DNA of 64,000 nt, taken from Polynucleobacter sp. AP-Ainpum-60-G11 (GTDB lineage: Bacteria; Pseudomonadota; Gammaproteobacteria; Burkholderiales; Burkholderiaceae). The position numbers were made by a program, and so were the translations under genes. The notes beneath the pieces are model-generated. The model saw nothing but the letters and a program-made list of their open reading frames with translations. It was not told where the DNA came from and did not search any database. The DNA is taken from positions 62,001-126,000 of the forward strand of contig NZ_CP061318.1 of NCBI RefSeq assembly GCF_018688375.1, in the 5' to 3' direction. This document shows positions 30,556 through 40,481 of the stretch, one piece after another (within the stretch, counting starts at the first letter, position 1; each line of letters opens with the position of its first letter).

Positions 30556-31038
30556 ATGAGAAAAAGTGCAATTGATGTTTGGGTCGGAATCTTTGTAGCC
30601 ATTGGCTTGCTGGCCGCTTTGTTTCTCGCATTGAAAGTCGGCAATATGAATGCCGTTTCCTTTGCGCCTACTTATAAAATTTCTGCGCGTTTTGATAATA
30701 TCGGCGGACTCAAGCCGCGTGCACCAGTTAAAAGTGCTGGGGTAGTAGTTGGGCGTATTGCTAATATCTCCTTTGATGACAAGACTTATCAAGCAACTGT
30801 CACCATGACTATTGAAGATAGCTACAAGTTTCCTAAGGATTCATCTGCAAAGATTTTAACTTCGGGTTTATTGGGCGAGCAATACATTGGACTTGAGGCT
30901 GGCGGATCAGATGACATGCTTGCTGCTGGAGACAAAATTACTCAAACCCAATCTGCTGTAGTGCTAGAAAATTTGATTAGCCAGTTCCTGTATAACAAGG
31001 CTGCCGATAGCGGTAAAGATAAGGGCGCTGAAAAGTAA
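30556..31038 (+). CDS. mlaD: Phospholipid-binding MCE protein MlaD
   Basis: 160 aa. One N-terminal transmembrane helix (VWVGIFVAIGLLAALFLAL, about residues 8-26) is followed by one MCE domain (about 37-118) with FDNIGGLKPRAPVKSAGVVVGRI and SGLLGEQYIGLEAGG. MlaD forms a hexameric periplasmic ring on MlaFE. Its TAA stop overlaps the ATG of mlaA (TAATG). Confidence 0.95.
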   Translation: MRKSAIDVWVGIFVAIGLLAALFLALKVGNMNAVSFAPTYKISARFDNIGGLKPRAPVKSAGVVVGRIANISFDDKTYQATVTMTIEDSYKFPKDSSAKILTSGLLGEQYIGLEAGGSDDMLAAGDKITQTQSAVVLENLISQFLYNKAADSGKDKGAEK

Positions 31039-31784
31039 TGCAGTGGCTTGCCAAATGTAAACGTCTTGTGCTCCTTTGTTTGGTAGCTGGAATGGTAGGC
31101 TGCGCCTCAATTCCTGCTGGCGTGGAGCCTTCCCCGCATGATCCTTGGGAGCCATTTAATCGCTCCGTCTTTGAATTCAATGAAGGCTTAGATGCCTATT
31201 TTCTCAAGCCGGTAGTAGCTGGTTACCGTTTTGTATTGCCAGAGTTTGTGCGTGACGGTATTTATAACTTTTTTAGTAACTACAGCGATATCTATACGGC
31301 TCTGCAGAACCTATTACAAGGTAAGCCTGATTACGCCTTTAGTGATTTGATGAGGGTGGTAGTCAACACTACCTTTGGTTTAGGTGGCTTAATTGATATG
31401 GCAACGCCCGGCGGTCTACCAAAACATAAGGAAGATTGGGGTCAAACCTTTGGTGTCTGGGGTATTCCTTCTGGACCATATGTTGTTTTGCCATTCTTCG
31501 GACCAAGCAATGTGCGCGATACCTTTGGTACGGCTGCTGACATGGAGTCTGATTACTTATTTAGACTGTTGCCAGATGTTGCCCTTCGTAACAGCATTAC
31601 TGGTTTACGGGTAGTGAATGCCCGTAATACCTATTACGAAGCAGGCGACCTATTAGATGGCGCTGCAATTGATAAATACAGCTTTATGCGAGATGCGTAC
31701 ATTCAGCGACGTGAATATCAGATTAATGAAGGGCGCGACGATAAAGAGCCCCTTATGCCGGTTTACGAAAACCCTTACGAATAA
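31038..31784 (+). CDS. mlaA: Outer-membrane phospholipid lipoprotein MlaA (VacJ)
   Basis: 248 aa. A lipoprotein signal with lipobox MVGC (about residue 21) precedes the MlaA core: DPWEPFNRSVFEFNEGLDAY, RVVVNTTFGLGGLIDMA and EDWGQTFGVWGIPSGPYVVL. MlaA sits in the outer-membrane inner leaflet, usually bound to a porin, and withdraws mislocalised phospholipids for MlaC. A trimeric porin is encoded at 46557. It overlaps mlaD by one base. Confidence 0.96.
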   Translation: MQWLAKCKRLVLLCLVAGMVGCASIPAGVEPSPHDPWEPFNRSVFEFNEGLDAYFLKPVVAGYRFVLPEFVRDGIYNFFSNYSDIYTALQNLLQGKPDYAFSDLMRVVVNTTFGLGGLIDMATPGGLPKHKEDWGQTFGVWGIPSGPYVVLPFFGPSNVRDTFGTAADMESDYLFRLLPDVALRNSITGLRVVNARNTYYEAGDLLDGAAIDKYSFMRDAYIQRREYQINEGRDDKEPLMPVYENPYE

Positions 31785-31857
31785 AGGCGATCAAGCCTAG
31801 CCCGATTTCCTTTAAGGGCTAAAATGGGCTCCAAAGACCAGCATTCATCGAGGACAT

Positions 31858-32505
31858 ATGAAAACCCATAAAACCATTCAAAAATACTTTGCAGTATTGC
31901 TATCAAGCCTGCTCTTGATTGCTGGTGGCGCTTCTGCTCAGGCGGTTGATCAGTCCACGCCAGATGGTTTGATTAAGACCGTGGTCTCTGAGGTAATGGC
32001 TTCTGTAAAGTCTGATCCAGAAATTCAAAAAGGGAATATCCCGCGCATCGTGGATTTAGTGGAAAAGAAAATTGTCCCTTATACCGATATGCGCCGCACT
32101 ACTGAAATGGCGATGGGCCCTAATTGGAAAAAAGCGACCCCAGAGCAGCAGACTCAATTAATTTCTGAATTTAAGAATTTACTGATCCGGACCTATTCTG
32201 GCGCTTTAAGCCAGTTGCGTGATCAGACTATTCAATTTAAGCCTTTGCGTGCGGCTCCGGACGATAAAGAAGTGGTTGTGAAGACTGTGGTGATTGGTCG
32301 TGGAGATCCAATACCTTTGGACTATCGCCTTGAGAAAACCCCCAATGGCTGGAAAGTCTATGACATGAACATTATGGGCGTCTGGCTGGTTGAGGCTTAT
32401 CGTAATCAGTTTGCAAATCAAATTAGCCAGAATGGCGTTGAAGGTTTGGTGAAGTTTTTACAGGATCGCAATAAACAGCTTGCTGCTACGAAGCCAGCAA
32501 ACTAA
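31858..32505 (+). CDS. mlaC: Periplasmic phospholipid carrier MlaC
   Basis: 215 aa. A cleavable signal peptide (to about GGASAQA, residue 29) is followed by the MlaC (Tol-Tol-Ttg2) domain with VEKKIVPYTDMRRTTEMAMGPNW-type residues and GWKVYDMNIMGVWLVEAYRNQF. It shuttles lipids between MlaA and the MlaFEDB complex. A 73-base gap precedes it, longer than the rest of the operon, so an internal promoter is possible. Confidence 0.94.
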   Translation: MKTHKTIQKYFAVLLSSLLLIAGGASAQAVDQSTPDGLIKTVVSEVMASVKSDPEIQKGNIPRIVDLVEKKIVPYTDMRRTTEMAMGPNWKKATPEQQTQLISEFKNLLIRTYSGALSQLRDQTIQFKPLRAAPDDKEVVVKTVVIGRGDPIPLDYRLEKTPNGWKVYDMNIMGVWLVEAYRNQFANQISQNGVEGLVKFLQDRNKQLAATKPAN

Positions 32506-32539
32506 AGACCACACAAGATCAATCAAAGATAAATATCAG

Positions 32540-32800
32540 ATGCCATTTTTATTACCCGCTTCAGTGACGCAGAGCAATGTCCTGCAGTTGGAAAAAGATG
32601 GCCTGTTAAATCTTGCGACATTAAGAAATATAGATTGCATCAATCTCAAGGATTTTGATTCCACCGTGCTAACAGTTTTATTAGCATGGCAGAAAAAATT
32701 GCAAGCCGATGGTCAGCAGATTTCTGTACAAAATGCACCAAAAAAATTAACCGTATTGGCTGGCGTATATGGCGTTGCTGAGTTGCTAGGTTTGTCATAG
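32540..32800 (+). CDS. mlaB: STAS-domain protein MlaB
   Basis: 86 aa from the ATG at 32540; a longer in-frame reading would overlap mlaC. A single STAS domain (QLEKDGLLNLATLRNI, then DSTVLTVLLAWQKKLQADG) fits MlaB, a cytoplasmic partner that stimulates MlaF. The DST segment is the conserved loop of STAS folds. The ABC gene starts one base after the stop. Confidence 0.85.
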   Translation: MPFLLPASVTQSNVLQLEKDGLLNLATLRNIDCINLKDFDSTVLTVLLAWQKKLQADGQQISVQNAPKKLTVLAGVYGVAELLGLS

Positions 32801-32801
32801 C

Positions 32802-33554
32802 ATGCACTCAGCAATATCAATCAAAAACGTTTCAAAAAATTACGGCGCACTTCAGGCGCTAGACGATGTTTCCTTATCAATTGAGCAGGGCGAGTTCTTT
32901 GGCCTGTTGGGCCCTAATGGCGCCGGTAAGACAACGCTGATCTCCATTCTGGCTGGACTAGTTACAGCAGATGGGGGCCATGCTGCAATCATGGGTGCGG
33001 ATGTTCAGAGTCAGTTTCGTGACGCACGTCGCATGCTCGGAGTCGTGCCGCAGGAATTAGTATTCGACCCCTTTTTTACTGTTAGAGAGACGCTGCAATT
33101 TCAGTCAGGCTATTTTGGGATTCGTCATAACGATGCCTGGATTGAAGAGATCATGGCGAACTTAGATCTGACCAATAAAGCTGACAGCAATATGCGCTCT
33201 CTATCTGGTGGTATGAAGCGCCGAGTATTGGTTGCGCAAGCTTTGGTGCACCGGCCGCCTGTGATTATTTTGGATGAACCAACAGCTGGTGTTGACGTAG
33301 AGTTGCGGCAATCCTTATGGCAATTTATTAGTCGCTTAAATCAGGATGGGCACACCATTGTTTTAACAACCCATTACCTTGAAGAGGCTGAGGCATTGTG
33401 TCAGCGCATTGCCATGCTCAAGCAAGGAAAGATTGTGGCTTTGGACACCACCGCTAATTTATTAAGTCAATACGGCTCAGTGAAGAAAGATGGCGAAGGC
33501 AAAACAGATCTCGAAGATGTGTTTGTCAACATCATGTCGGGGGGTGCTCGATGA
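32802..33554 (+). CDS. ABC-2 type exporter, ATP-binding protein (YadG-like)
   Basis: 250 aa. Walker A GPNGAGKTT (about residue 38), signature LSGGMKRRVLVAQA, Walker B VIILDEPTAGVD and the switch histidine in LTTHYLEEAEAL are all present. Substrate unknown; relatives export drugs, polysaccharides or lipids. It overlaps the permease gene by 4 bases and directly follows mlaB, an arrangement common in betaproteobacteria, so a cell-envelope role is plausible. Confidence 0.9.
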   Translation: MHSAISIKNVSKNYGALQALDDVSLSIEQGEFFGLLGPNGAGKTTLISILAGLVTADGGHAAIMGADVQSQFRDARRMLGVVPQELVFDPFFTVRETLQFQSGYFGIRHNDAWIEEIMANLDLTNKADSNMRSLSGGMKRRVLVAQALVHRPPVIILDEPTAGVDVELRQSLWQFISRLNQDGHTIVLTTHYLEEAEALCQRIAMLKQGKIVALDTTANLLSQYGSVKKDGEGKTDLEDVFVNIMSGGAR

Positions 33555-34339
33555 AACCTAGTTTAAATAAGCTGCCAATCTCCTATGGCAGTGGTTTCCC
33601 AACGCTCTTACGAAAAGAAATTAAACGTTTTTATAAGGTAGCGTTTCAGACAGTTGCGGCACCCGTTCTGACCGCTGTTTTGTATTTAATGATTTTCGGT
33701 CATGTACTGGAGGGCAAAGAAGTTTATGGTCGCCTCAACTACACGGCTTTTCTGATTCCTGGCCTAGTCATGATGAGCGTGTTGCAGAACGCGTTTGCCA
33801 ATACCTCCTCATCCCTTATTCAGTCGAAGGTGACTGGCAACCTCGCGTTTGTTCTGCTGGCTCCATTTAGTCACTTAGAGTTTTATGCTGCTTATGTCTT
33901 GGCTGCAGTGTTTCGTGGAATTGTTGTGGGCTCGGGTGTCTTGTTGATTACTGCCTGGTTCGCAATGCCATCTTTTGAATATCCTCTCTGGATCATGGCA
34001 TTTGCTCTCTTGGGCGCTGCAATTTTGGGCAGTATGGGTTTAATTGCAGGTATTTGGGCTGATAAGTATGATCAATTAGCAGCCTTCCAGAATTTCATCA
34101 TCATGCCGGCAACAATGCTTTCAGGCGTTTTTTATTCTATTCATTCTTTGCCGGCAGCATGGCAGGTCGTGTCTCACTTCAATCCATTTTTCTACATGAT
34201 CGATGGTTTCCGTTATGGCTTCTTTGGAGTGTCAGATATCTCTCCTTGGAATAGTTTGGCGATTGTGGCCTGTTTCTTTGTGTTGGTCTCAGCTATTGCT
34301 TTGCGTTTACTGCAAAAAGGCTACAAGCTAAGGAACTAG
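33551..34339 (+). CDS. ABC-2 type exporter, permease (YadH-like)
   Basis: 262 aa with about six transmembrane segments and the ABC-2 core: LLRKEIKRFYKVAFQTVAAPV at the N-terminus, GLVMMSVLQNAFANTSSSLIQ, and the late FIIMPATMLSGVFYSIHSLP and HFNPFFYMIDGFRYGF. Forms an exporter with the ATPase encoded just upstream. Substrate not predictable from sequence. Confidence 0.9.
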   Translation: MKPSLNKLPISYGSGFPTLLRKEIKRFYKVAFQTVAAPVLTAVLYLMIFGHVLEGKEVYGRLNYTAFLIPGLVMMSVLQNAFANTSSSLIQSKVTGNLAFVLLAPFSHLEFYAAYVLAAVFRGIVVGSGVLLITAWFAMPSFEYPLWIMAFALLGAAILGSMGLIAGIWADKYDQLAAFQNFIIMPATMLSGVFYSIHSLPAAWQVVSHFNPFFYMIDGFRYGFFGVSDISPWNSLAIVACFFVLVSAIALRLLQKGYKLRN

Positions 34340-34407
34340 CTACTGTTAGACCATCCCAAGATATGTATTAAAAAAATTATTCAGAAATTAGAAATCAGGA
34401 GATTGTG

Positions 34408-34656
34408 ATGTTGCCAACCCCAGAACAAATTGAAGGCTATATCCAGCAAGGTCTAGCATGCACTCATGTCAAAGTTGAAGGTGATGGCCAGCATTTCTTT
34501 GCAACGATTGTGAGCCCAGAGTTTGAAGGCAAGCGTTTGATTCAGCGTCATCAATTGGTATACGGCGCTATGGGTGATCGTATGAAAGCTGAAGTTCACG
34601 CTTTATCAATCAAGGCATTTACTCCTGAAGAATTTGCACAAAACACCCCAACTTAA
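34408..34656 (+). CDS. BolA family protein (IbaG-like)
   Basis: 82 aa. The start is taken as the ATG at 34408, which has AGGAG 6 bases upstream; the adjacent GTG at 34405 is too close. The BolA core reads VKVEGDGQHFFATIVSPEFEGKRLIQRHQLVY, ending in the RMKAEVHALSIKAFTPEEF segment. BolA/IbaG proteins pair with CGFS glutaredoxins in iron-sulfur handling, and such a glutaredoxin is encoded at 60640. Its position before murA matches the ibaG-murA pair of enterobacteria. Confidence 0.92.
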   Translation: MLPTPEQIEGYIQQGLACTHVKVEGDGQHFFATIVSPEFEGKRLIQRHQLVYGAMGDRMKAEVHALSIKAFTPEEFAQNTPT

Positions 34657-34689
34657 AATACGACGTTAGCTTTTTACTGGAATAGATTC

Positions 34690-35964
34690 ATGGATAAATT
34701 ACGAATGGTTGGCGGCACCCCGCTTAAGGGCGAGGTAGCGATTGCTGGTGCGAAGAATGCGGCACTACCCATTTTGTGTGCTTGTTTACTCACCGATCAG
34801 CCTATCACTTTGCGTAATGTTCCCGATTTGCAAGATGTGCGGACCATGCTTAAGCTCCTCCAGGAGATTGGCGTGACTGTTACTTTTCCAGTTGCACATG
34901 ATCGCAATCACGTGGTGCTCAATGCGGCCAATATTAAGAGCTCTGAAGCAACGTACGAGATGGTAAAAACCATGCGTGCTTCTATTCTGGTTCTGGGCCC
35001 ATTGCTTGCCAGAATGCATAGCGCTAAGGTTTCGTTACCAGGCGGATGCGCAATTGGAGCACGTCCAGTGGATCAGCACATCAAAGGCTTAAAAGCCATG
35101 GGTGCCACTATCAAGATTAAGAGTGGCTATATTCAGGCTGAAACCAAATCTGCTACTGGTCGTCTGCAGGGCGCTTCTATCTTGACTGACATGATTACCG
35201 TAACCGGTACAGAGAATTTATTGATGGCCGCCACTTTGGCATCAGGCACAACTATTTTGGAAAATGCTGCTCGCGAACCTGAAGTGGGTGACTTGGCTGA
35301 GTTGCTTGTCAAAATGGGCGCGAAGATTGCTGGTATCGGTAGTGATCGCTTAGTCATTGAGGGTGTGGAGAAGCTCCATAGCGCAGAACATGCTGTGATT
35401 GCAGATCGCATTGAGGCGGGCACATTCTTGTGCGCAGTTGCTGCTGCTGGTGGTGAGGTGCTGGTGAAGCACTGCCGTCCAGATACGTTGGATGCGGTCA
35501 TCGTTAAACTCAAAGAAGCTGGCTTAAAAATGGAAGTAGGTCCCGACTGGATTAAGGCTTCCATGCAAGGTCGCCCTAAGGCAGTCAGTTTCCGGACTTC
35601 TGAATATCCGGCCTTCCCGACTGACATGCAGGCCCAGCTCATGGCGGTTAATGCCATTGCCGAGGGTAACGCCACGATTACCGAAACTATCTTTGAAAAC
35701 CGCTTTATGCACGTTCAAGAGATGAATCGCCTTGGTGCTGATATCGCGATCGAGGGTAATACGGCAATTGCGCAGGGCGTGGAAAAGCTTTCTGGAGCTA
35801 TCGTGATGGCCACTGATTTGCGTGCCTCTGCCAGCCTGGTAATTGCCGGCTTAGCTGCCCAAGGAGAAACCCAAGTGGACCGGATTTATCACTTGGATCG
35901 TGGATATGATCGTATGGAGCAAAAGTTGACCCTTTTGGGGGCTAACATTCAGCGAATCAAGTAA
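34690..35964 (+). CDS. murA: UDP-N-acetylglucosamine 1-carboxyvinyltransferase
   Basis: 424 aa. Transfers enolpyruvate from PEP to UDP-GlcNAc, the first committed step of peptidoglycan synthesis. The substrate-binding [15 protein letters not shown] lies near residue 21. The active-site cysteine is in [14 protein letters not shown] (about residue 119), the form inactivated by fosfomycin. [13 protein letters not shown]-type residues occur as [16 protein letters not shown]. hisG follows after 20 bases. Confidence 0.97.
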   Translation: MDKLRMVGGTPLKGEVAIAGAKNAALPILCACLLTDQPITLRNVPDLQDVRTMLKLLQEIGVTVTFPVAHDRNHVVLNAANIKSSEATYEMVKTMRASILVLGPLLARMHSAKVSLPGGCAIGARPVDQHIKGLKAMGATIKIKSGYIQAETKSATGRLQGASILTDMITVTGTENLLMAATLASGTTILENAAREPEVGDLAELLVKMGAKIAGIGSDRLVIEGVEKLHSAEHAVIADRIEAGTFLCAVAAAGGEVLVKHCRPDTLDAVIVKLKEAGLKMEVGPDWIKASMQGRPKAVSFRTSEYPAFPTDMQAQLMAVNAIAEGNATITETIFENRFMHVQEMNRLGADIAIEGNTAIAQGVEKLSGAIVMATDLRASASLVIAGLAAQGETQVDRIYHLDRGYDRMEQKLTLLGANIQRIK

Positions 35965-35984
35965 GCCTGATAGATAATTACTCT

Positions 35985-36611
35985 ATGAAGTTAACTCTAG
36001 CCCTCTCGAAGGGGCGCATCTTCGAAGAAACTGCCGAAATCTTATCTAAGATCGGTATTCGTCCGCTTGAGGATCCAGAAAAATCACGCAAACTCATTAT
36101 TGAGACCTCTAACCCTGATGTCCGTCTCATTATTGTGCGCGCATCAGATGTGCCTACTTACGTTCAGTTTGGCGGTGCCGATTTTGGAGTGGCTGGCCTG
36201 GATGTTTTGATGGAAAACGGCACCGATGGCCTATATGTTCCATTTGATCTAAACATCGCTAAATGCCGGATGTCGGTTGCTGTTAGAGAAGGCTTTGATT
36301 ACGCTGCTGCAGTAAAGCAAGGTTCGCGTTTGAAGGTTGCCACAAAATATGTCAATTGCGCACGTGAGCACTTTGCCAATAAGGGCGTGCATATCGATAC
36401 GATTCATTTGTATGGCTCGATGGAGTTAGCTCCATTAGTTGGTCTAGCAGATGCGATTGTGGATTTAGTATCTACAGGCAATACCCTGCGTGCTAATGGC
36501 TTGGTTGAAGTTGAGCCCATTGCTGATATCAGCGCACGCCTAGTCGTTAATCAAGCTTCGTACAAACGTAAGCGTACTCAGCTCCAACCATTTTTTGAAT
36601 TGCTGAAGTAA
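35985..36611 (+). CDS. hisG: ATP phosphoribosyltransferase, short form
   Basis: 208 aa. First step of histidine synthesis. It is the short HisG type that lacks the C-terminal ACT-like regulatory domain. In other bacteria this form works only with the regulatory subunit HisZ, which must be encoded outside the window. The PRPP-binding segment is near [16 protein letters not shown]. It starts the murA-hisG-hisD run. Confidence 0.96.
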   Translation: MKLTLALSKGRIFEETAEILSKIGIRPLEDPEKSRKLIIETSNPDVRLIIVRASDVPTYVQFGGADFGVAGLDVLMENGTDGLYVPFDLNIAKCRMSVAVREGFDYAAAVKQGSRLKVATKYVNCAREHFANKGVHIDTIHLYGSMELAPLVGLADAIVDLVSTGNTLRANGLVEVEPIADISARLVVNQASYKRKRTQLQPFFELLK

Positions 36612-36623
36612 AGAAAAATTCAT

Positions 36624-37946
36624 ATGTCAGCAGACATCAAAGTCAAGCGCCTTAATAGCAAAGATGCCGGGTTTAAAGACACGCTACTCTCTAGCCTTTC
36701 TTTGCCGATGGCAGATGACGAAGCGATTGATGCTGCAGTAGTAAAAATTCTGGCGCAAGTCAAAAGTGAGGGTGATGCTGCAGTGCTCTCCTTTACAAAG
36801 CAGTTTGATCGTCTCAATGTTTCAAGTGTTGTTGAGTTAGAGATTTCTCAAGCAGAATTAAAAAAAGCCTATGAAGGTTTATCGGCTGAACAAAAAAATG
36901 CTTTAGATATTGCTGCGCAAAGAGTGCGTGCGTATCACGAAAAGCAAAAGATTGAAGCGGGTTGTCACTCTTGGGAATATGAAGAGGCTGATGGCACACG
37001 CTTGGGTCAGAAAGTCACAGCCTTGGATCGCGTGGGTATTTATGTTCCTGGTGGTAAAGCTGCATACCCATCATCTGTTTTGATGAATGCGATCCCCGCA
37101 AAAGTTGCTGGAGTTAAAGAAGTCATCATGGTGGTACCCACTCCGGATGGTGCTCGCAATTCTTTGGTCTTGGCTGCCGCATACTTATCCGGAGTTGATC
37201 GCGTCTTTACGATTGGCGGTGCACAAGCTGTTGGTGCTTTGGCTTATGGCACCCAAACAATTCCGCCAGTGGACAAAATTGTTGGCCCTGGTAATGCCTA
37301 TGTAGCAGCTGCTAAGCGCAGGGTTTTTGGTACTGTAGGTATCGATATGATTGCCGGCCCCTCAGAAATTTTAGTGCTCTGTGATGGCTCTAGCAATCCC
37401 GATTGGATTGCGATGGATTTGTTTTCTCAAGCTGAGCACGATGAGTTAGCGCAATCTATTTTGCTTTGCCCAGATGAGCAATTTATTGAGCAAGTGCAAG
37501 CAAGCATTAGCAAGCTATTACCTGAGATGCCCAGAAAGAAAGTGATTGAAACTTCGCTTGCTAATCGCGCCTTATTGATTCAGGTAAAAGATATGACTGA
37601 AGCTTGTGATATTGCCAATGCCATCGCTGCCGAACATTTAGAAATTTGTGCGACTGAGCCACGCAAGTGGGCTGAGTTAATTCGTCATGCTGGTGCGATA
37701 TTTATGGGTAACTACACCAGCGAATCTCTAGGCGATTATTGCGCAGGCCCGAATCATGTTTTACCAACAGCACGGACTGCTCGCTTCTCATCCCCATTGG
37801 GTGTGTATGACTTTATCAAGCGCTCAAGCATGATTGAGGTGAGTGAAGCAGGCGCTCAGACCTTAGGCGCTGTTGCTAGCACGCTCGCACATGGTGAGGG
37901 TTTGACGGCCCATGCACGTGCTGCTGAGATGCGACTAAAAAAATAA
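36624..37946 (+). CDS. hisD: Histidinol dehydrogenase
   Basis: 440 aa. Zinc- and NAD-dependent last two steps of histidine synthesis. Landmarks are [48 protein letters not shown] and the zinc-site segment [11 protein letters not shown], with AEHLEI and [14 protein letters not shown] later. It ends 2 bases before the 3' end of hisC, which is on the other strand. Confidence 0.97.
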   Translation: MSADIKVKRLNSKDAGFKDTLLSSLSLPMADDEAIDAAVVKILAQVKSEGDAAVLSFTKQFDRLNVSSVVELEISQAELKKAYEGLSAEQKNALDIAAQRVRAYHEKQKIEAGCHSWEYEEADGTRLGQKVTALDRVGIYVPGGKAAYPSSVLMNAIPAKVAGVKEVIMVVPTPDGARNSLVLAAAYLSGVDRVFTIGGAQAVGALAYGTQTIPPVDKIVGPGNAYVAAAKRRVFGTVGIDMIAGPSEILVLCDGSSNPDWIAMDLFSQAEHDELAQSILLCPDEQFIEQVQASISKLLPEMPRKKVIETSLANRALLIQVKDMTEACDIANAIAAEHLEICATEPRKWAELIRHAGAIFMGNYTSESLGDYCAGPNHVLPTARTARFSSPLGVYDFIKRSSMIEVSEAGAQTLGAVASTLAHGEGLTAHARAAEMRLKK

Positions 37947-37948
37947 AC

Positions 37949-39022
37949 TTAAGTACTTGCCAGAATTTCTTTTAGAGCAGCAATTAATTCGTTTGTTTGA
38001 TCATCGGTACCGATGGTGATGCGTAAAAATTCTTCAATGCGTGGCGATTTGAAGTGACGCACAATAATTCCGCGGTCGCGTAAAGCTTGATACAGCTTCA
38101 CGCCAGTATGTTTCGGATGGCGCGTAAAAATAAAGTTGGCTGTTGATGGCAGGGTATCAAAGCCTAACACGCTTAATTCAGCTACTAAGCGTTCGCGAGT
38201 TTGAATCACTTTTTTGCTAGTGGATTCCAAATGGGCTTGATCTTGTATTGCCGCAATCGCTCCAGCTTGAGCTAGACGCCCCAGTGGGTAGGAGTTAAAG
38301 CTATTCTTCACACGCTCCAAGCCTTCAATGAGATCTGGGTGACCCACTGCAAAACCAACCCGCAGTCCTGCTAGGGCGCGTGACTTGGATAGGGTGTGAA
38401 CGACTAAGAGGTTCTCTGGGCAAGCACTGCCGCGAAGAAGTGGAATGCAGGACTCAGTTCCATAATCTACATAGGCCTCGTCGATGACCACAACTGAATC
38501 TGTATTTCTGCTGAGTAGAGTCTCGATGTCTGAGCGCGGAATAGAGCGACCAGTTGGGGCATTTGGGTTGGGAAAAATAATCCCGCCATTTAGGACCTTG
38601 AAATTCTCTGTCTGAATTTCAAAATCAGGGCCTAAGGATACTTTTTGATAGTCGATCCCAAATAGCTTGCAATAGACTGGATAGAAGCTATAGGTGATAT
38701 CTGGGAACTGGATAGCCTTAGCTTGCTTGAGTAGGCCTAAAAATACGTGGGCCAGGACTTCGTCGGAGCCATTACCCAGAAACACCTGTTTTGGGTCTAG
38801 GCCGTGTAAATCAGCGATGGCCTTTTTAAGGGCTGCGCCCTCTGGGTCTGGGTAGAGTCTTAAATCATCTGTATTTTGCTGGTTTATTGCTGCCAAAGCC
38901 TTAGGAGACGGGCCATAAGGACTCTCATTCGTATTGAGCTTTACCAGTCGCTCCATTTGCGGCTGTTCCCCAGGAACGTAAGGGGTGAGGGTCTGAACAA
39001 CGGGGCTCCAAAAGCGGCTCAT
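37949..39022 (-). CDS. hisC: Histidinol-phosphate aminotransferase
   Basis: 357 aa. Class I/II PLP aminotransferase that makes histidinol phosphate. The PLP lysine is in [33 protein letters not shown] and [11 protein letters not shown] are also typical. It lies between hisD and hisB but on the opposite strand, convergent with hisD and divergent from hisB. This splits the pathway genes into separate transcription units. Confidence 0.95.
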   Translation of the reverse strand: MSRFWSPVVQTLTPYVPGEQPQMERLVKLNTNESPYGPSPKALAAINQQNTDDLRLYPDPEGAALKKAIADLHGLDPKQVFLGNGSDEVLAHVFLGLLKQAKAIQFPDITYSFYPVYCKLFGIDYQKVSLGPDFEIQTENFKVLNGGIIFPNPNAPTGRSIPRSDIETLLSRNTDSVVVIDEAYVDYGTESCIPLLRGSACPENLLVVHTLSKSRALAGLRVGFAVGHPDLIEGLERVKNSFNSYPLGRLAQAGAIAAIQDQAHLESTSKKVIQTRERLVAELSVLGFDTLPSTANFIFTRHPKHTGVKLYQALRDRGIIVRHFKSPRIEEFLRITIGTDDQTNELIAALKEILAST

Positions 39023-39106
39023 GAGGGACTCTAGTCAAAAATCAGCAAAAGTGAATAAACGCTAGCAATCAACATCGGCATTTATATCTGTATTAGGAAT
39101 GATATT

Positions 39107-39148
39107 ATGAGGCTTCAATCAACACTTCGCCTCGCGGCGCACTGAAGC
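39107..39148 (+). promoter_or_regulatory. Mini-ORF and hairpin abutting the hisB start
   Basis: A 12-codon reading frame (ATG at 39107, TGA at 39143-39145, peptide MRLQSTLRLAAH) has AGGA 9 bases upstream and ends 3 bases before the hisB ATG. The same stretch can fold: GCTTCA (39112-39117) pairs with TGAAGC (39143-39148), enclosing CGCC (39128-39131) paired with GGCG (39136-39139). hisB itself has no clear ribosome binding site. Only one His codon is present, so it is not a classical his attenuator leader. Confidence 0.35.
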
Positions 39149-39736
39149 ATGCGGCAAGCCGACGTTACCCGAAACACTTCGGAAACCAAAATTCAAATTG
39201 CTATCAATTTAGATGGCACAGGTAAAGCTGAGCTAGCCTCTGGCGTACCTTTCCTAGACCATATGTTGGATCAAATTGCCCGTCACGGCATGATCGACCT
39301 TAAAGTGATCGCAAAAGGCGACACCCATATTGATGACCATCACACCGTTGAGGATGTAGGGATTACTCTGGGGCAAGCTTTTGCTAAGGCGGTTGGCGAT
39401 AAAGCAGGCATTACCCGCTATGGTCACTCCTACATTCCTTTGGATGAAACCCTTTCTCGCGTAGTAATTGACTTTTCTGGCCGTCCAGGCCTGGAGTTCA
39501 ACGTTCCATTTACCCGTGCACGTGTGGGTGACTTTGATGTGGATCTCAGCATCGAGTTCTTCCGTGGTTTTGTAAATCACGCTGGAGTGACTTTGCATAT
39601 TGATAACTTACGTGGCATTAATGCTCACCACCAGATTGAAACCGTGTTCAAGGCCTTCGGTCGTGCATTGCGCATGGCTTTGGAGCTCGATCCACGCGCT
39701 TCCGGTGTTGTTCCCTCCACTAAAGGCAGTCTCTAA
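39149..39736 (+). CDS. hisB: Imidazoleglycerol-phosphate dehydratase
   Basis: 195 aa, the monofunctional form without the histidinol-phosphatase domain. The manganese-binding repeats are [27 protein letters not shown], and the later HAGVTLHI and [17 protein letters not shown]. The start [15 protein letters not shown] is the family N-terminus. First gene of the hisBHAFIE run. Confidence 0.97.
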   Translation: MRQADVTRNTSETKIQIAINLDGTGKAELASGVPFLDHMLDQIARHGMIDLKVIAKGDTHIDDHHTVEDVGITLGQAFAKAVGDKAGITRYGHSYIPLDETLSRVVIDFSGRPGLEFNVPFTRARVGDFDVDLSIEFFRGFVNHAGVTLHIDNLRGINAHHQIETVFKAFGRALRMALELDPRASGVVPSTKGSL

Positions 39737-39798
39737 TCTAGAAAATCTCTAGTATTGAGTAGCAGACTGCCAAAAAACTACGGAACATAGGCTAACAA

Positions 39799-40461
39799 TT
39801 GGCGCAAACCATTGCGATCGTTGACTACGGAATGGGTAACCTACGTTCCGTGTATCAAGCCTTTCATCATGTAGCTCCCGATGCCAATGTTCTGATTGCG
39901 CACACTCCTGAAGAAATCATCTCCGCAGAGCGTGTAGTTCTCCCAGGGCAAGGCGCGATGCCCGATTGTATGAAGCATCTTCAAGAGTCAGGCTTATTGG
40001 ATGCGCTATTAGATGCTGCCAAAAATAAGCCTTTGCTAGGTGTATGTGTGGGTGAGCAAATGCTGTTTGATCAAAGTGCTGAAGTGCGGGCAAATTCCAA
40101 TACCGCTTGGACGCCTTGTTTGGGATTGATTCCTGGTGAAGTTCGGCGTTTTGAATTGGCTGGAAAATTACAGCCAGATGGTTCTGCGTACAAAGTGCCG
40201 CATATGGGTTGGAACCAGGTGCGCCAGGATCGCCGGCACCCACTATGGGACGGGATTCCAGATTTGACTAGTTTTTATTTTGTACATAGCTACTATGTTG
40301 TGCCGCAACGCAAAGAAGATAGTTCAGGCTCAACTGAATATGGTGATTGGTTTACTTCTGCAGTTGCGAGGGATAATATTTTTGCAACGCAATTTCATCC
40401 AGAAAAAAGTGCAGAATACGGATTAAAGCTCTACAAAAATTTTGTTTCTTGGCAACCTTAA
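39799..40461 (+). CDS. hisH: Imidazole glycerol phosphate synthase, glutaminase subunit
   Basis: 220 aa from a TTG start at 39799; no in-frame ATG fits the conserved beginning ([20 protein letters not shown]). A class I amidotransferase: nucleophile cysteine in [10 protein letters not shown] and the His-Glu pair in [15 protein letters not shown]. It supplies ammonia to HisF. The TTG start and weak ribosome binding site suggest modest translation. Confidence 0.95.
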   Translation: MAQTIAIVDYGMGNLRSVYQAFHHVAPDANVLIAHTPEEIISAERVVLPGQGAMPDCMKHLQESGLLDALLDAAKNKPLLGVCVGEQMLFDQSAEVRANSNTAWTPCLGLIPGEVRRFELAGKLQPDGSAYKVPHMGWNQVRQDRRHPLWDGIPDLTSFYFVHSYYVVPQRKEDSSGSTEYGDWFTSAVARDNIFATQFHPEKSAEYGLKLYKNFVSWQP

Positions 40462-40481
40462 TATTTCTCTAACCTACCGCT

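Noticed and set aside
35133-35675. 180-codon open frame on the minus strand inside murA
   Set aside because: It lies wholly opposite a full-length, well-conserved murA, and its product is low-complexity, rich in Ser, Ala and Pro. It is a shadow frame.
39107-39145. Classical histidine attenuator leader peptide
   Set aside because: The peptide has only one His codon, and no terminator hairpin with a T-tract follows. Reported instead as a possible translational coupling element.
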